Of a stretch of 26,221 nucleotides of DNA, positions 7,689-14,201 are shown piece by piece. The notes beneath the pieces are model-generated. The model was not told the origin of the DNA. It saw nothing but the letters and a program-made list of their open reading frames with translations, and did no database searches. The stretch's first letter is position 1. Every line of letters starts with the position of its first letter. The stretch comes from Candidatus Omnitrophota bacterium (GTDB lineage Bacteria; Omnitrophota; Gorgyraeia; Gorgyraeales; Gorgyraeaceae), in the NCBI GenBank assembly GCA_003485765.1, contig DNHS01000047.1:1-26221 (forward strand), written 5' to 3'. The position numbers and the translations under genes were made by a program.

Positions 7689-7784
7689 AAAGAAAATCGC
7701 GTTTTTATGTGTCTTATTATTGGTCATTATATTGTGTCTGAAACAAAGTAGCCTGCGTATTATTGATATGTTATCATCAAAAAT

Positions 7785-8348
7785 ATGTTTGATGATATCC
7801 ATGATCTGATAGAGCGTTGCATAAAGCGCGAAGAAAGGGCGTGGTCAGAGTTTATTGACAGATTTTCAGGGCTTGTGTATTATTCTGCCAGAGAGAGGCT
7901 CAGGAGAAACGGCTTTAGTTTCGGCGAACAGGATATCCAGGACATTGTCCAGAATGTATTTATAGATATATGGGAGAAATCAAGTTTATCTGAAGTCAGG
8001 GAAAGGCATAAGATAAAGGCGTGGCTGAGCATAGTAGGCCAGACAAGGGCTTTGAATTTTATGCGGAAGAAAAGAGAAAGGCTTTTAGGCGAGGAGGAGT
8101 TATTTAAAGTTGAAAATATAGTTTCTGATAAAGGGGAGGAATATAGGATAGAATTAGTGGAGGAGCTGGAAAAGGCCATTGAAAATTTCTCTCCAAGAGA
8201 AAAGATCATATTGAAATTAAATATAATCCATGGCAAAACGCATAAGGAAATAGCAGGTTTTATGAATATGTCTATTAACACAGTTTCTACAATAATTGCA
8301 AGGAGAAAAGAACTTTTAAGAAAAACATTAAACAACTTTACAAATTAA
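7785..8348 (+). CDS. ECF-type RNA polymerase sigma factor
   Basis: 187 residues with sigma region 2 at about 20-105 (DIQDIVQNVFIDIWEK; IKAWLSIVGQTRALNFMRKKRER) and region 4 at about 132-182 (FSPREKIILKLNIIHGKTHKEIAGFMNMSINTVSTIIARRKELLRKTL), without region 3, as in ECF factors. It would redirect RNA polymerase when released by the anti-sigma factor encoded next. ATG 7785 follows an in-frame TGA at 7764, so no longer start is possible; there is no visible ribosome binding site, so translation may be weak or leaderless. A GAAAC (7740-7744) and GTATT downstream could be an autoregulated ECF promoter, but this is speculative. The last five codons and the stop (NNFTN, TAA) lie inside a 41-nt palindromic element. 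Confidence 0.9.
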   Translation: MFDDIHDLIERCIKREERAWSEFIDRFSGLVYYSARERLRRNGFSFGEQDIQDIVQNVFIDIWEKSSLSEVRERHKIKAWLSIVGQTRALNFMRKKRERLLGEEELFKVENIVSDKGEEYRIELVEELEKAIENFSPREKIILKLNIIHGKTHKEIAGFMNMSINTVSTIIARRKELLRKTLNNFTN

Positions 8349-8371
8349 CAATGTTGATTTGTAAAGTTGTT
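8331..8371. repeat. 41-nt palindromic element, copy 1 (end of sigma factor gene)
   Basis: Arms of 20 nt (8331-8350 and 8352-8371) surround a single A. They pair with one T-G exception. The outer arms are AACAACTTTACAAAT and ATTTGTAAAGTTGTT. It contains the sigma gene's stop codon (8346-8348) and ends one base before the GGAGG that serves the anti-sigma gene, so a folded hairpin could affect that ribosome binding site. Same family as 10892, 11813, 16967 and 26155. Confidence 0.92.
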
Positions 8372-8382
8372 TGGAGGTGAGT

Positions 8383-8859
8383 ATGGATATTGATATTAGG
8401 TGTTTGGATGAAAAGACGCTTTCGTCATATCTGGATGAAAGGCTCTCTAGTATGGAGCGGAAAAGGATAGAGGAGCATATTGCGGATTGCAACACTTGCC
8501 TTGATATGCTTTTGGTGGCATATGAAAGCCATGGCCGCAATAAAAAATGTCCGCCTATATTAAAGGATAGGATAAAAAATAGGCTCGGCTTAAAGCAACC
8601 AAAGAAAAGGCCTGAGTTGAAATGGCTTTTTACATGCCTCGTTTTCTTTGCGCTATCTTTTATTTTCAGGCATTATTTTTTACAATTTCTTGCAATTGCA
8701 GTTATTTTAGGATTTAAGTGGGTGATGGAAGGTGAAGCGGCCAAAAGGGTTATAATGATTTTTAAAGGAATTCAGGAAAAAGAAAAAAAATTTGAAAGAA
8801 AATCGCCTCCAGATGTGTCTAATGTAGCAGGAGGTGATAGATATGGTAAACCAGAATAA
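8383..8859 (+). CDS. zinc-finger anti-sigma factor, membrane anchored
   Basis: 158 residues. The N-terminal anti-sigma zinc-finger domain has the HxxxCxxC signature (His32, Cys36, Cys39) in the usual helix context (LDEKTLSSYLDERLSSMERKRIEEHI). A hydrophobic stretch at about 81-112 can form one or two membrane helices, and the basic tail follows. Such proteins hold their sigma factor inactive until a signal releases it. ATG 8383 was chosen because GGAGG lies at 8373-8377; the in-frame TTG at 8371 is upstream of that site. It overlaps the next gene by 17 nt. The tail after the membrane segment is short, so no obvious extracytoplasmic sensor domain is present. Confidence 0.85.
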   Translation: MDIDIRCLDEKTLSSYLDERLSSMERKRIEEHIADCNTCLDMLLVAYESHGRNKKCPPILKDRIKNRLGLKQPKKRPELKWLFTCLVFFALSFIFRHYFLQFLAIAVILGFKWVMEGEAAKRVIMIFKGIQEKEKKFERKSPPDVSNVAGGDRYGKPE

Positions 8860-9112
8860 CGGAGTGGAGGTGCTGAGGTTGCATAGACTCAGCGGAGAAT
8901 CAAACCTTAAGGCCTTTTGCGATGTGTCGTTTGCAGGTGTTTTTATAGTTAAAGGTATTAAGGTGGTGGAAGGTAAAAATGGGTTGTTTGTAAGCATGCC
9001 TAGCGAGAAAGGCAAAGATGGCAAGTGGTATAACACAGCCCACCCTTTAACCAAAGAATTCAGAGAATCTCTGAATGAAGTGGTGCTGCAGGCATACGAA
9101 GAGGAGAAGTAG
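8843..9112 (+). CDS. spoVG: SpoVG-family nucleic-acid-binding regulator
   Basis: 89 residues matching SpoVG over its core: VEVLRLHRL, LKAFCDVSFAGVFIVKGIKVVEGKNGLFVSMPS, then DG.W.NTAHPLTKEFRE.L and VLQAY. SpoVG proteins are small site-specific DNA- and RNA-binding regulators, best known from Firmicutes and Borrelia. ATG 8843 follows AGGAGGTG (8829-8836) by six bases; the GTG at 8834 is inside that site. It overlaps the anti-sigma gene by 17 nt, so the two are translationally linked, which ties SpoVG to the output or control of the ECF system. That functional link is inferred. Confidence 0.87.
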   Translation: MVNQNNGVEVLRLHRLSGESNLKAFCDVSFAGVFIVKGIKVVEGKNGLFVSMPSEKGKDGKWYNTAHPLTKEFRESLNEVVLQAYEEEK

Positions 9113-9122
9113 GACCAAAAAT

Positions 9123-9158
9123 AACCGTGTAGGTTGCCGTACAGCAACCTACACGGTT
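9123..9158. repeat. perfect 15-bp inverted repeat after spoVG (possible terminator or palindromic element)
   Basis: Arms AACCGTGTAGGTTGC and GCAACCTACACGGTT are perfectly complementary around the loop CGTACA. No T-run follows on either side, so it is not a standard intrinsic terminator, though it closes the sigma/anti-sigma/spoVG operon. It is unrelated in sequence to the 41-nt family. It may be a single copy of another repeat family or a processing/stability hairpin. Confidence 0.7.
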
Positions 9159-9266
9159 GAATATGGCTGTTGGATGCGGCCTTGACAAATGGTTAATAAT
9201 GATAATAGTTGTTATGTAGTTTAGTTGAATTATAGCTCAATTATATTACATAATTAAATGTAATAG

Positions 9267-9623
9267 GAAATTCCTTATGGAATCATCGAGCAGATTCCCC
9301 AGGTGGTTACTTTGGCATCGACAGTGCATACGAAAACAATTCGGACAGAGATAGGCGTGTTTTCAGTCCATAAGATAGCGCCTGAATTTTTTGATGGATT
9401 CGATTGGTATAAAGGGCCTCATAGTTTTTTAATAGCAGAACCGGAAAAGGCCCTGATTGACAGCTTGTATCTTTCCGCGCGTAAGAAAAAGCAATTTAGT
9501 TATTTTCCAGAACTGCATTTTCCATCATCTTTTAGTTTAGGAAAAGCAAAAGAGTGGGCAAAGAAAATACCTGATTCTAAAATTAGATCTTGCGTCCAAA
9601 AAAGATTAACCTTGCTTTTTTAA
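9267..9623 (+). pseudogene. 5'-truncated AbiEi-type (type IV) antitoxin remnant
   Basis: Reading in frame from 9267, just after a TAG at 9264-9266, the protein runs IPYGIIEQIPQVVTLASTVHTKTIRTEIGVFSVHKI..EFFDGFDWYKG..FLIAEPEKALIDSLYLSARKK. This is the C-terminal domain of AbiEi-family antitoxins (the ...GIIEQIP.VVT....K....T..G.F...I and A.PEKALIDSLY motifs). The N-terminal winged-helix part is missing and no ATG with a ribosome binding site is present; GTG 9303 is only a fortuitous start. No AbiEii nucleotidyltransferase toxin follows. The 5' flank (9160-9266) is very AT-rich and has a small inverted repeat ATTACAT...ATGTAAT (9245-9264) but no gene. Probably a relic of a lost type IV toxin-antitoxin system. 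Confidence 0.75.
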
Positions 9624-9658
9624 TATAGTCTATTGTTTCTCAGCCCGATTGTTCTCTC

Positions 9659-9687
9659 TTGACAATGCGGTTTTTTAAGGATATACT
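9659..9687 (+). promoter_or_regulatory. sigma-70-type promoter of the coiled-coil protein / aroA operon
   Basis: TTGACA (9659-9664), a 17-nt spacer, TATACT (9682-9687), followed by a ribosome binding site (AAAGGAG near 9695) and the ATG at 9711. Perfect -35 and 5/6 -10. Confidence 0.75.
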
Positions 9688-9710
9688 TTGTAAAAAAGGA
9701 GTGGGGTGTT

Positions 9711-10502
9711 ATGTCTAAAACCTTTAAGATAGTGCTAGGATTATTAGTAGTTGCGAGTATTATTTCCGCAGTATTTGCAGTTATAGGATTTATGGGCAAA
9801 GAAAGAGAATATATGAAAAGGGTTGTTTTAGAAGATAAGCTTGCGCTTACTTTAAAAGAGAAAAGAGGCCTTGAAAAGGATCTGGAGACAGTTAAAACTG
9901 CCAAAGAGCAGATGGAAACTAAAATTGCCAAGTTTGAGGAAAAAATAAAAGAGTTTTCTTCCCAGCTTGAAGAAGCAAAACAAAATAGTGAATCTGCAAG
10001 CGTAGATCTGGAAGCAAAGAAGGCAGAGCTTGCAAAAATTAAAGCAGACCTGGATAATGAGAAAAAGGAAAAATTAAATATCTCAAAGAAGCTTGAGAGC
10101 CTTCAGTCTGATTATGACAAGGTAAATAGGGAGGCATCAAAGCTTACCAATGAAAAGATAGATCTTGAGAAAAGGATAACAGAACTGCAGGAAAAACAGT
10201 CTGTTAATCTGGATAAGATAGTTGTGAATTCGGATGAAAGAGATAACACCGGCCAGGCCGTAAAACCAGTTATGCAGGGAAAAGTCTTAGTAGTTAACAA
10301 GGAATACAGTTTTATTGTTACTGATATAGGCCAGGATAAAAATATCCAGAAAGGCATGAAATTTGACGTGATGGATGGGTCTAAGTTTCTGGGACGGGCA
10401 GAAATAGATAAAGTTTATGATACAATGTCTTCTGCTGCAATTCTTTCTGGCGGCAAGATAAATGATATGAAGAAAGGCAATGTGATTGTTGAAAGCCGTT
10501 AG
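9711..10502 (+). CDS. membrane-anchored coiled-coil protein of unknown function
   Basis: 263 residues. A hydrophobic N-terminal segment (about 5-27) anchors the protein; residues about 35-165 are a continuous Lys/Glu heptad-rich coiled coil; after a short linker, residues about 185-263 form a small beta-rich domain (GKVLVVNKEYSFIVTDIGQDKNIQKGMKFDVMDGSKFLGRAEIDKVYDTMSSAAIL...GNVIVESR). That C-terminal domain resembles the barrel-like modules seen after coiled coils in envelope and flagellum-associated proteins (MreC-like or FlgT-C-like architecture), but I would not assign a family. It has its own strong promoter and overlaps the start of aroA. No recognised enzymatic motif. Confidence 0.7.
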   Translation: MSKTFKIVLGLLVVASIISAVFAVIGFMGKEREYMKRVVLEDKLALTLKEKRGLEKDLETVKTAKEQMETKIAKFEEKIKEFSSQLEEAKQNSESASVDLEAKKAELAKIKADLDNEKKEKLNISKKLESLQSDYDKVNREASKLTNEKIDLEKRITELQEKQSVNLDKIVVNSDERDNTGQAVKPVMQGKVLVVNKEYSFIVTDIGQDKNIQKGMKFDVMDGSKFLGRAEIDKVYDTMSSAAILSGGKINDMKKGNVIVESR

Positions 10503-11862
10503 TATAGTAATTCCCCCTGACAAATCAATATCTCACCGCGCTGTAATGCTCGCATCTATATCAGAAGGCACGACCTGCATAAAAAATCTATTAATGGCAG
10601 AGGATATTAAATGTACCATAGAGGCGTTTCGCGCTATGGGGGTGGAAATAAGAGGCAAGGGTGAAGAAGTTATAGTGCGTGGTGTTGGTATGGCCGGATT
10701 AAAAAAACCAGCGAGACAAATATATTTGGGCAATTCTGGCACAACCATGAGGATATTGCCTGGCATTTTGGCGGGACAGGATTTTGAGGTGGTTTTGACA
10801 GGCGATAAGTCGCTTTCTGGCAGGCCAATGCAGAGAATTGTGAAGCCACTCAAAGAAATGGGAGCAAAGATAAAAGGACAAATATCTGCCAAACAACTTG
10901 ACAAATCAACAATGTTGATTTGTCAAGTTGTTGAGGGTAAGAAATTGAAAGATAAAGAAGATATTTATCCGCCGCTCAAGATTAAAGGTGGGAAGCTTAA
11001 GGCGATTAAATATAAATCAAAGATTACAAGTGCCCAGGTAAAATCGTGCATCCTGCTCGCAGGGCTTTATGCAGATGGGGTTACGAGTGTCAGCGAGCCT
11101 GAGAAGTCGAGAGATCATACGGAAAGAATGTTGAAACAATTTGGATGTAAAGTGAAAGGTGAAGGGTGTAAAATTAGTTTTAAAGGGCCGGTGAAATTGA
11201 AATCTCCATGCGCAATTGAAATCCCGGGAGATATTTCCAGCGCAGCATTTTTTATTGCGGCAGGGTGTATTTTACCCGATATAAAGGTAACTATTAAGAA
11301 TGTAGGGATAAACCCTACCAGAACAGGAATTTTAGATATATTAAAAAAGATGGGCGCTAATCTGGCAATTCTAACCAGGTTAGATTTGCCAGATTGCGAA
11401 CCTAGCGGACATATTGTGATTAAATCAAGCAAGCTGAAAGGCATTACTATATCTCCAAAAGAAGTTGTCCGGGCAATAGATGAGATACCTGTAATAATGG
11501 TCGCTGCGTGTTTTGCAAAAGGCAGGACTATTATAAGAGGCATAGAAGAATTGCGCGTGAAAGAGACAGATAGAATTAAATCTATGGTTACGAATTTGCG
11601 CAAAATTGGCGCGGACATTAAGGTAGAAGTCGCCCAGGTCGAGGGCGAATGCATTGTTATAAATGGCGGCAAGCTGCTACATGGCGCAAGGGTGTCCAGC
11701 TTTGGAGATCACAGGACTGCAATGAGCATGCTGGTGGCAGGGCTTTTGACAAAAGGCAAAGTTATTGTAACAAGCCTAGGCTGCATAAATAAATCATTCC
11801 CAGATTTTGTCAAACAACTTGACACTTTAACAATGTTAAAATGTCAAGTTGTTACAAATTGA
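10486..11862 (+). CDS. aroA: 3-phosphoshikimate 1-carboxyvinyltransferase (EPSP synthase) with two inserted palindromic elements
   Basis: Makes EPSP from shikimate-3-phosphate and PEP in the shikimate pathway. Family motifs in order: PPDKSISHRAVM, LGNSGTTMRILPG (class II-like Ser), GDKSLSGRPM, SAQVKSCILLAGLYADG, SRDHTERML, DEIPVIMVAACFAKG, EELRVKETDRIK, GDHRTAMSM. It is 458 residues, longer than the usual 425-440. The extra length is an insertion around residues 132-155 between GAKIKG and IYPPLKIKGG, built from the element at 10892, and a C-terminal extension from the element at 11813. The likely start is TTG 10486 (or TTG 10489), with AGAAAGG upstream; a TGA at 10483 excludes earlier starts. 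It overlaps the previous gene by 17 nt, and the N-terminus is a few residues shorter than usual. The active-site motifs are intact, so it should be functional. Confidence 0.9.
   Translation: MLKAVSIVIPPDKSISHRAVMLASISEGTTCIKNLLMAEDIKCTIEAFRAMGVEIRGKGEEVIVRGVGMAGLKKPARQIYLGNSGTTMRILPGILAGQDFEVVLTGDKSLSGRPMQRIVKPLKEMGAKIKGQISAKQLDKSTMLICQVVEGKKLKDKEDIYPPLKIKGGKLKAIKYKSKITSAQVKSCILLAGLYADGVTSVSEPEKSRDHTERMLKQFGCKVKGEGCKISFKGPVKLKSPCAIEIPGDISSAAFFIAAGCILPDIKVTIKNVGINPTRTGILDILKKMGANLAILTRLDLPDCEPSGHIVIKSSKLKGITISPKEVVRAIDEIPVIMVAACFAKGRTIIRGIEELRVKETDRIKSMVTNLRKIGADIKVEVAQVEGECIVINGGKLLHGARVSSFGDHRTAMSMLVAGLLTKGKVIVTSLGCINKSFPDFVKQLDTLTMLKCQVVTN
10892..10932. repeat. 41-nt palindromic element, copy 2 (in frame inside aroA)
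   Basis: A perfect palindrome: 20-nt arms (10892-10911, 10913-10932) around one A, with outer sequence AACAACTTGACAAAT and its complement. Read in the aroA frame it encodes QLDKSTMLICQVV, placed between conserved blocks of the enzyme. Of the three phases on this strand only the one used is free of stops (phase 1 meets TGA at codon 9, phase 2 at codon 3). Same family as 8331, 11813, 16967 and 26155; it shares the GAC/GTC outer variant with 11813. Confidence 0.95.
11813..11853. repeat. 41-nt palindromic element, copy 3 (3' end of aroA)
   Basis: 20-nt arms (11813-11832, 11834-11853) with one mismatch. It is read in aroA in the same phase as copy 2, giving QLDTLTMLKCQVV, then TN and the stop TGA at 11860-11862. 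AroA normally ends shortly after the SFPDF motif, so this copy replaced the native C-terminus or stop. It ends ten bases before the -35 box of the mreB promoter. Confidence 0.92.
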
Positions 11863-11863
11863 A

Positions 11864-11892
11864 TTGACAAAGAAAACCAGCTTTGCTAGAAT
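11864..11892 (+). promoter_or_regulatory. sigma-70-type promoter of the mre/mrd operon
   Basis: TTGACA (11864-11869), a 17-nt spacer, TAGAAT (11887-11892). The -35 begins two bases after the aroA stop. mreB starts at 11930 with GAGGTG at 11920-11925. Confidence 0.72.
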
Positions 11893-11929
11893 TAAATTTA
11901 TAGATTAACCTAAAAACCTGAGGTGCGGA

Positions 11930-12997
11930 ATGATTAAATTTTTTAAGCTGCTAAAAAAATGTTTCGATAATATTTTAGGCCTATTTTCTAATGACATGGG
12001 TATTGACCTCGGAACAGCCACAACGCTTGTTTATGTAAAAGGCCAGGGCATTGTCCTGTGCGAACCGTCTGTCGTGGCTATTCAAAAGAATACCCGCAGT
12101 GTCCTTGCGGTCGGGGAAGAAGCCAAAAGGATGCTCGGCCGCACCCCGGGCAATATAGTTGCAATAAGGCCGATGAAGGACGGTGTTATTTCGGATTTTG
12201 AAATAACAGAAGATATGCTCAGATATTTCATAAAAAAGATCCACAATAGAAAAGTTTTTGTAAGGCCCAGAATGGTCATTGCTATACCGTCCGGCATAAC
12301 AGAGGTTGAAAAACGCGCTGTAAAGGATTCTGCTGAACACGCAGGCGCTCGAGAGGTATACTTAATAGAAGAACCTATAGCAGCTGCCATAGGCGTTGGG
12401 CTTCCAATAGAAGAACCAGCCGGCAATATGATTATTGATATAGGCGGCGGAACAACAGAAATAGCAGTCATATCTCTTGCAGGTATTGTGTTTTCGCGCT
12501 CTATCAGGATAGGCGGAGATGAATTAGACGAAGCGATCATAGAACATCTTAAAAAGACATACAATCTTATGGTAGGAGAGCGCACTGCAGAGGATATTAA
12601 AATAAAGATAGGCTCTGCGTATCCGTTGGAGCAGGAATTGACAATGGAAGTTCGGGGGAGAGATTTGGTCGCAGGCCTTCCGAAGACCATTACCGTATCT
12701 TCAGAGGAAATAAGAGAAGCAATTGCCGGGCCTGTTTCAGCAATACTTGAGGCAACCAGGATGACGCTTGAAAGAACTCCGCCGGAACTTTCCGCAGATT
12801 TAATCGAAAGAGGCATAGTGCTGGCAGGCGGAGGCGCCCAGCTAAGAGGCATTGACAAGCTGATAAGCGAAGAAACAGGGCTGCCTGTTCATGTCGCAGA
12901 GGATCCTACTACAGCAGTGGCTCTTGGCACAGGCAAAGTCCTTAGCGAAATAAAATACCTCAGAAAAGTTACAGTGCGTTCCAGGATGGAATTTTAA
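11930..12997 (+). CDS. mreB: rod-shape-determining actin homologue MreB
   Basis: 355 residues with the actin-like ATPase motifs: phosphate-1 GIDLGTATT (about 24-32), connect region and EEPIAAAIG, phosphate-2 IIDIGGGTTEIAV, and adenosine loop LAGGGAQLRG. It polymerises under the inner membrane and directs lateral wall synthesis. The first about 22 residues (MIKFFKLLKKCFDNILGLFSND) form an N-terminal extension that looks amphipathic and could help membrane binding, as known for other Gram-negative MreBs. First gene of a tight cluster with mreC, mreD, mrdA and rodA; the gap to mreC is six bases. Confidence 0.97.
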   Translation: MIKFFKLLKKCFDNILGLFSNDMGIDLGTATTLVYVKGQGIVLCEPSVVAIQKNTRSVLAVGEEAKRMLGRTPGNIVAIRPMKDGVISDFEITEDMLRYFIKKIHNRKVFVRPRMVIAIPSGITEVEKRAVKDSAEHAGAREVYLIEEPIAAAIGVGLPIEEPAGNMIIDIGGGTTEIAVISLAGIVFSRSIRIGGDELDEAIIEHLKKTYNLMVGERTAEDIKIKIGSAYPLEQELTMEVRGRDLVAGLPKTITVSSEEIREAIAGPVSAILEATRMTLERTPPELSADLIERGIVLAGGGAQLRGIDKLISEETGLPVHVAEDPTTAVALGTGKVLSEIKYLRKVTVRSRMEF

Positions 12998-13003
12998 AAT
13001 TGC

Positions 13004-13780
13004 GTGATAAAACCAGAGAAAAACCTTCCTGTAATAGCAGTCTTTATTTTTATAGCTAGCATAGTATTGTTCTCCCAAATCTTCTCTTCTGAATTTCGAA
13101 TAAAAACCCTGGATATTTTTCGAATCCCTTTAAGGATAATTTCGGGCTCTCTGTATCTGCTGCGGGATGTGGCTGGATTCAGAGAAAGTCAGATGGAAAA
13201 TAAACTTCTCAGAGAAAATATAACTAATCTTGAAAAAGAGCTGTTGAATTTAAAAGAAACAACTCTGGAGAATGAAAGGCTCAGGAAGCTCCTTGATTTC
13301 AAAGAATCAGAGAGGCGTAAATTTGCGCCAGCGCTTGTTATAGCGAGAGACCCTTCAGGCCTGAATGATACTGTTATAATTGACAGGGGCAAGAAAGACA
13401 GGATTGAAAAGGGCATGGTTGTCATAAGCGGCAATGGCCTTGCAGGAAGGGTTATTGAGACAGGGTGGAGGATATCCAGAGTCCTTCTTATCACAGATTA
13501 TGATTCTACTTTTAGCGGGGTTGTGGAGAGGACAAGGGATGAAGGCGGAGTCTCAGGCAATATGAGGACAGGCCTTGTTATGAAATATCTGGATATAGGA
13601 TGTGATGTGAAAAAAGGCGACAAGGTTATCACGTCCGGGCTATACGGCGTTTTTGAAAAAGGCATATTAATAGGCGAGGTGGTTTCTGTAGAGCCTGATT
13701 CCACTGGCCTTTATATGAATGCAGCTATAAAACCTGAAGTTGATATCAGAAAGCTGGAAGAAGTTCTGGTGATAAGGTAA
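13004..13780 (+). CDS. mreC: rod-shape-determining protein MreC
   Basis: 258 residues: an N-terminal membrane helix (about 9-27), a periplasmic coiled coil (about 60-100, ENKLLRENITNLEKELLNLKE), then the two beta-barrel domains typical of MreC (APALVIARDPSGLNDTVIIDRGKKDRIEKGMVVISGNGLAGRV; GDKVITSGLYGVFEKGILIGEVVSVE). MreC links MreB to PBP2 and activates it. GTG 13004 fits just after the mreB stop; the ribosome binding site is weak, so coupling to mreB is likely. Confidence 0.95.
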   Translation: MIKPEKNLPVIAVFIFIASIVLFSQIFSSEFRIKTLDIFRIPLRIISGSLYLLRDVAGFRESQMENKLLRENITNLEKELLNLKETTLENERLRKLLDFKESERRKFAPALVIARDPSGLNDTVIIDRGKKDRIEKGMVVISGNGLAGRVIETGWRISRVLLITDYDSTFSGVVERTRDEGGVSGNMRTGLVMKYLDIGCDVKKGDKVITSGLYGVFEKGILIGEVVSVEPDSTGLYMNAAIKPEVDIRKLEEVLVIR

Positions 13781-13790
13781 TTCTCTTTCT

Positions 13791-14195
13791 ATGTTATTAT
13801 TTATTTGGATAATAATATTGGGTCTTTTGCAGAGCGCAGCGCCGCTAAATATCAATTTTCTCGCGCTTTTTGCTATTTTTGCAGGGCTTAAAAAAGGGCC
13901 TTTATGGGGATTATGTATCGGAATATTTATAGGCGCTTTCACAGAGATATTGTCATCTCAAACTTCTGGTTTGAACCTCATGCTTTATAGCGGAATCGGG
14001 CTGGCCGCAGGGATAATCAAGCAGAATATATATTATAAAGAAGGTATTGCAATGGAATTTCTTTTTTCATTTTTCGGGATGCTATTTTTTTATCTCGCGT
14101 ATTTTGCATTCACAAGGACAGCCCAGGCAGGCGTATTGTTCACAATAATTTTCTCAAGCCTTATCTCGCCTTTACTATTCAGGCTTATCGAATAA
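13791..14195 (+). CDS. mreD: rod-shape-determining membrane protein MreD
   Basis: 134 residues, shorter than the common 160-170, with four to five membrane helices and the MreD-like GLKKGPLWGLCIGIFIGAFTEILSS segment. An integral membrane partner of MreC and PBP2. Identified as much by position between mreC and mrdA as by sequence, as this family is poorly conserved. ATG 13791 is ten bases after mreC; only weak ribosome-binding sequence is visible. Confidence 0.85.
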   Translation: MLLFIWIIILGLLQSAAPLNINFLALFAIFAGLKKGPLWGLCIGIFIGAFTEILSSQTSGLNLMLYSGIGLAAGIIKQNIYYKEGIAMEFLFSFFGMLFFYLAYFAFTRTAQAGVLFTIIFSSLISPLLFRLIE

Positions 14196-14201
14196 TCTAT
14201 T

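Noticed and set aside
9182..9217. Promoter for the AbiEi remnant from TTGACA at 9182
   Set aside because: No -10 box at acceptable spacing: GATAAT is 13 bases away and TTATGT 24 bases away.
12082..12858. Long antisense open frame (258 codons) across mreB
   Set aside because: It is the mirror of a clear mreB gene, has Ser/Ile-rich low-information sequence, no recognisable domain and no ribosome binding site.
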